From positions 1-22,973 of the forward strand of contig NZ_JOIR01000064.1 in assembly GCF_000720115.1 (NCBI RefSeq): a stretch of 22,973 nucleotides of DNA, read 5' to 3'. Both the position numbers and the translations under genes were made by a program. Positions 21,428 through 22,973 of the stretch are shown here, piece by piece. This DNA is from Streptomyces sp. NRRL F-2580 (GTDB lineage: Bacteria; Actinomycetota; Actinomycetes; Streptomycetales; Streptomycetaceae). Within the stretch, counting starts at the first letter, position 1. The number at the start of each line of letters is the position of its first letter. A model generated the notes under the pieces. It did not search any database. It saw nothing but the letters and a program-made list of their open reading frames with translations, and was not told where the DNA came from.

Positions 21428-21457
21428 ATGAGAAGCATGGACGTGATCCGCACATGA
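21428..21457 (+). CDS. Nine-codon frame overlapping the sigma-factor start
   Basis: ATG 21428, preceded by AGGA at four bases, opens MRSMDVIRT and stops at TGA 21455-21457, which overlaps the sigma ATG 21454 as ATGA. The sigma start itself has only a weak ribosome site, so its translation may depend on this leader by coupling. Confidence 0.35.
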   Translation: MRSMDVIRT

Positions 21458-22476
21458 CCGGCACCGCACCGCGACACGCCGACCGTGCCGGCCCGGCGGT
21501 CCCCGCCGACGGTCGATCGGATGCCGAACTCGGAGCCGGGGTGCGGCAGTCGGGCGACGAGGCCGCGCTCGGCGAGCTGTACCGGCGTCACCGTCCGGCG
21601 GTCCTCGCCTCCGCCCGTACCTTCGCCCGCGATCCGCACACCGCCGAGGATTTGGCCTCAGAGGCGTTCACCCGCACCCTGCACGCCGTGAGGTCCGGCG
21701 CAGGGCCGGACGCCGCCTGGCGACCGTACTTGCTGACCGTGGTCCGGCACACCGCCGGGCAGTGGGCCGTCTCGGCCCGGCGTACCGAGCTCAGTGAGGA
21801 TTTCGAGCAGTGGCTAGACGAGCGGGCCGCTGCCGACCCGGCCTCGGGGGGCGCAGATTGCGTCGGCGTCGAGGAGCGGATCGTCGCGTTGGAGGACCTC
21901 AGCCTGGTCGTACGTGGTTTCCGCGCCCTGCCCGAGCGCTGGCAGGCGGCCCTGTGGCACAGCGTCGTGGAGGGCGAGTCCGCCGAGCGGATCGGCGTCC
22001 TGCTCGGCGTGAGCCCCAGTGGGGTCACCTCGCTCACCGCCCGTGCCCGCGAAGGACTGCGCGAGGCCTACCTCGCGGCACACGCCGAGAGCGGCAGCCG
22101 GAGCGAGGAGTGCCGTCGCCACGGGCCGCTGCTGGCCGCTGCGGTTCGCCGCCCGGGCTCCCGGACCACCCGGCAACTGCGCCGGCACCTGGACGACTGC
22201 GACCGCTGCCGGCACGCGCTGTGCGAACTTACCGACCTCGACCAGCGGTTGCGGGCGGTACTGCCGGCCGCCCTCCTGCTGTGGGGCGTCCACGCCTACC
22301 TCGCCGCCCGGCTCGGAGCGGCGGGAGCGGGCGCGACGGCGGCAGGGGGCTCGGCGGTCGGCGCCGGAGGCGGGGGGACGGCGTCCGCCGCCTCCGCGGC
22401 CGGCACCAAGCTCGCCTGGCTGGGCGCCGTCGCCGCCGTCCTCGTGGTCGGCGGCCTGCTGCTCCCCGACCTCTAG
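21454..22476 (+). CDS. Sigma-70 (ECF-type) factor fused to a zinc-finger anti-sigma-like, membrane-anchored C-terminus
   Basis: The 340-residue protein starts at ATG 21454. Sigma region 2 occupies about 35-105 (LYRRHRPAVLASARTFARDP, AEDLASEAFTRTLHA, WRPYLLTVVRHTA). Region 4 lies at about 150-205 with the helix-turn-helix EGESAERIGVLLGVSPSGVT. Between them is an acidic linker. After residue 215 a zf-HC2-like zinc finger follows: C220, H245, C249 and C252 (HLDDCDRC). Two hydrophobic segments come next, at about 267-287 and 318-338, separated by a Gly/Ala-rich stretch. In usual ECF systems the HxxxCxxC anti-sigma domain with its membrane helix is a separate protein; here both are in one chain, so the factor may hold itself at the membrane until released. 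The next gene starts 55 bp downstream. Targets are unknown. Confidence 0.88.
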   Translation: MTGTAPRHADRAGPAVPADGRSDAELGAGVRQSGDEAALGELYRRHRPAVLASARTFARDPHTAEDLASEAFTRTLHAVRSGAGPDAAWRPYLLTVVRHTAGQWAVSARRTELSEDFEQWLDERAAADPASGGADCVGVEERIVALEDLSLVVRGFRALPERWQAALWHSVVEGESAERIGVLLGVSPSGVTSLTARAREGLREAYLAAHAESGSRSEECRRHGPLLAAAVRRPGSRTTRQLRRHLDDCDRCRHALCELTDLDQRLRAVLPAALLLWGVHAYLAARLGAAGAGATAAGGSAVGAGGGGTASAASAAGTKLAWLGAVAAVLVVGGLLLPDL

Positions 22477-22531
22477 GGGTGCAGGACCCCATTCGACTGC
22501 GTTCGGCGTGACACTGCTCCGTGGGCATGGC

Positions 22532-22825
22532 ATGGAGACGGAGCAGCCGCCGTTCGGGATGCGGACCCCGATCGCGGTGACGTACGTCCGGTGCACGCAG
22601 TGCGGGGCACTCGGTGAGATCGTCCTCGAGGGCGGGCGGCTGGACCTGGCGATGGCCCGGGCCGGCGCTCACGTCCGGGAGATGCACCCGGGTGTGAACG
22701 TCCCCGAGGCGCTCCGGCTCGTGCCCGACGTCGCCCTCCCGCCGGCGGACTGTTCCGACGTCGCCGACCGAGTCGCGCAGTACAACGCCCGAAACTACGG
22801 GACGCAAACCAGCGGCCCGGGGTGA
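22532..22825 (+). CDS. Small CxxC protein of unknown function
   Basis: From ATG 22532 (METEQPPFGM) the product has 97 residues; ATG 22559 is an alternative. It contains RCTQCGALGEIVLEGGRL, a zinc-ribbon-like knuckle, a helix with REMHPG that could supply a histidine, and one further Cys in PADCSDV. Codon bias is strong and a terminator follows. It lies 55 bp after the sigma gene and could be cotranscribed. I recognise no family. Confidence 0.6.
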   Translation: METEQPPFGMRTPIAVTYVRCTQCGALGEIVLEGGRLDLAMARAGAHVREMHPGVNVPEALRLVPDVALPPADCSDVADRVAQYNARNYGTQTSGPG

Positions 22826-22837
22826 CGAGACGGCTGT

Positions 22838-22861
22838 GGGGCGGCCTCACGGGGCCGCCCT
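22838..22861. terminator. Bidirectional terminator between convergent genes
   Basis: GGGCGGCC, six bases, then GGCCGCCC form a perfect 8-bp stem between the CxxC gene and the minus-strand gene at the right edge. Confidence 0.6.
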
Positions 22862-22895
22862 ACCTGGTTCGCCCGGATGGGCTGTCGTGATCTCT

Positions 22896-22973
22896 TCAGA
22901 ACGAGACGTCGATGTAGTCGATGTCGGTGAATTCGACTTCGAGCTGGTCGGCGCGGGTTCCGCCGTCTTTGAA
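22896..22973 (-). CDS. C-terminal end of a minus-strand protein (5' part outside window)
   Basis: The minus strand encodes 25 residues, FKDGGTRADQ, then LEVEFTDIDYIDVSF, before TGA (22898-22896). The acidic, aromatic beta-like end and strong codon bias mark a real gene. The family cannot be told from this piece. Confidence 0.6.
   Translation of the reverse strand, partial: FKDGGTRADQLEVEFTDIDYIDVSF

Noticed and set aside
1..22973. CRISPR arrays, tRNA or rRNA genes
   Set aside because: No regularly spaced repeats, cloverleaf-like sequences with conserved TTCGA arms, or rRNA landmarks were seen on either strand.

Overview
This is high-GC actinobacterial DNA, almost certainly from a Streptomyces or close relative. 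Real genes show strong G/C bias at third codon positions, GTG starts occur, one gene carries a TTA (bldA-type) leucine codon, one promoter carries a DasR-like operator, and secreted multidomain enzymes are common. No rRNA, tRNA or CRISPR array is visible. Intact genes alternate with many gene tails, frameshifted pieces and transposon remnants, which is typical of accessory or chromosome-arm sequence.

Layout. 1-600: tail of an unknown gene, a terminator and a promoter region. 643-2098: module A, a secreted AvrRpt2-like (C70) cysteine peptidase followed 10 bp later by a secreted, C-terminally membrane-anchored partner, then a strong terminator. 2398-2994: four-helix membrane protein. 3269-6264 (minus): PhoD-like phosphatase and Gfo/Idh/MocA oxidoreductase with recognisable operator-like sequences. 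6455-8379: integrase remnant and a secreted ricin-lectin/putative glycosidase. 8540-8936: gene tails, including a relic of the 2398 gene. 9127-11460: pyridoxal-phosphate amino-acid decarboxylase. 11650-13900: IS110-type transposase remnant, a small secreted protein with a TTA codon and a palindromic operator, a tiny membrane protein, a relic of the 3' end of module A and a GNAT-like protein. 13901-15229: mostly empty. 15230-17031: module B, a diverged second copy of the peptidase/partner pair in which the peptidase has gained an SH3-like domain. 17203-18623: MFS remnant, secreted DUF4258 protein, IS200/IS605-like hairpin and a truncated, frameshifted 2-hydroxyacid dehydrogenase. 18620-20140 (minus): serine beta-lactamase-family hydrolase. 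20234-21271: remnants of an HNH nuclease and a DM13 protein. 21454-22973: sigma factor fused to a zinc-finger and membrane segments, a small CxxC protein, a terminator and the tail of a minus-strand gene.

The most interesting signal is the peptidase plus anchored-partner pair. It is present twice as an intact two-gene operon with the same order, spacing and architecture, and a third time as a decayed 3' end that still includes the terminator. Both peptidases keep a Cys-His-Asp arrangement with AvrRpt2-like spacing. The partner has no family I recognise, and its co-duplication with the protease argues that the two work as a unit at the cell surface (substrate, inhibitor, activator or anchor). 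This is inference; only the duplication and the motifs are seen directly.
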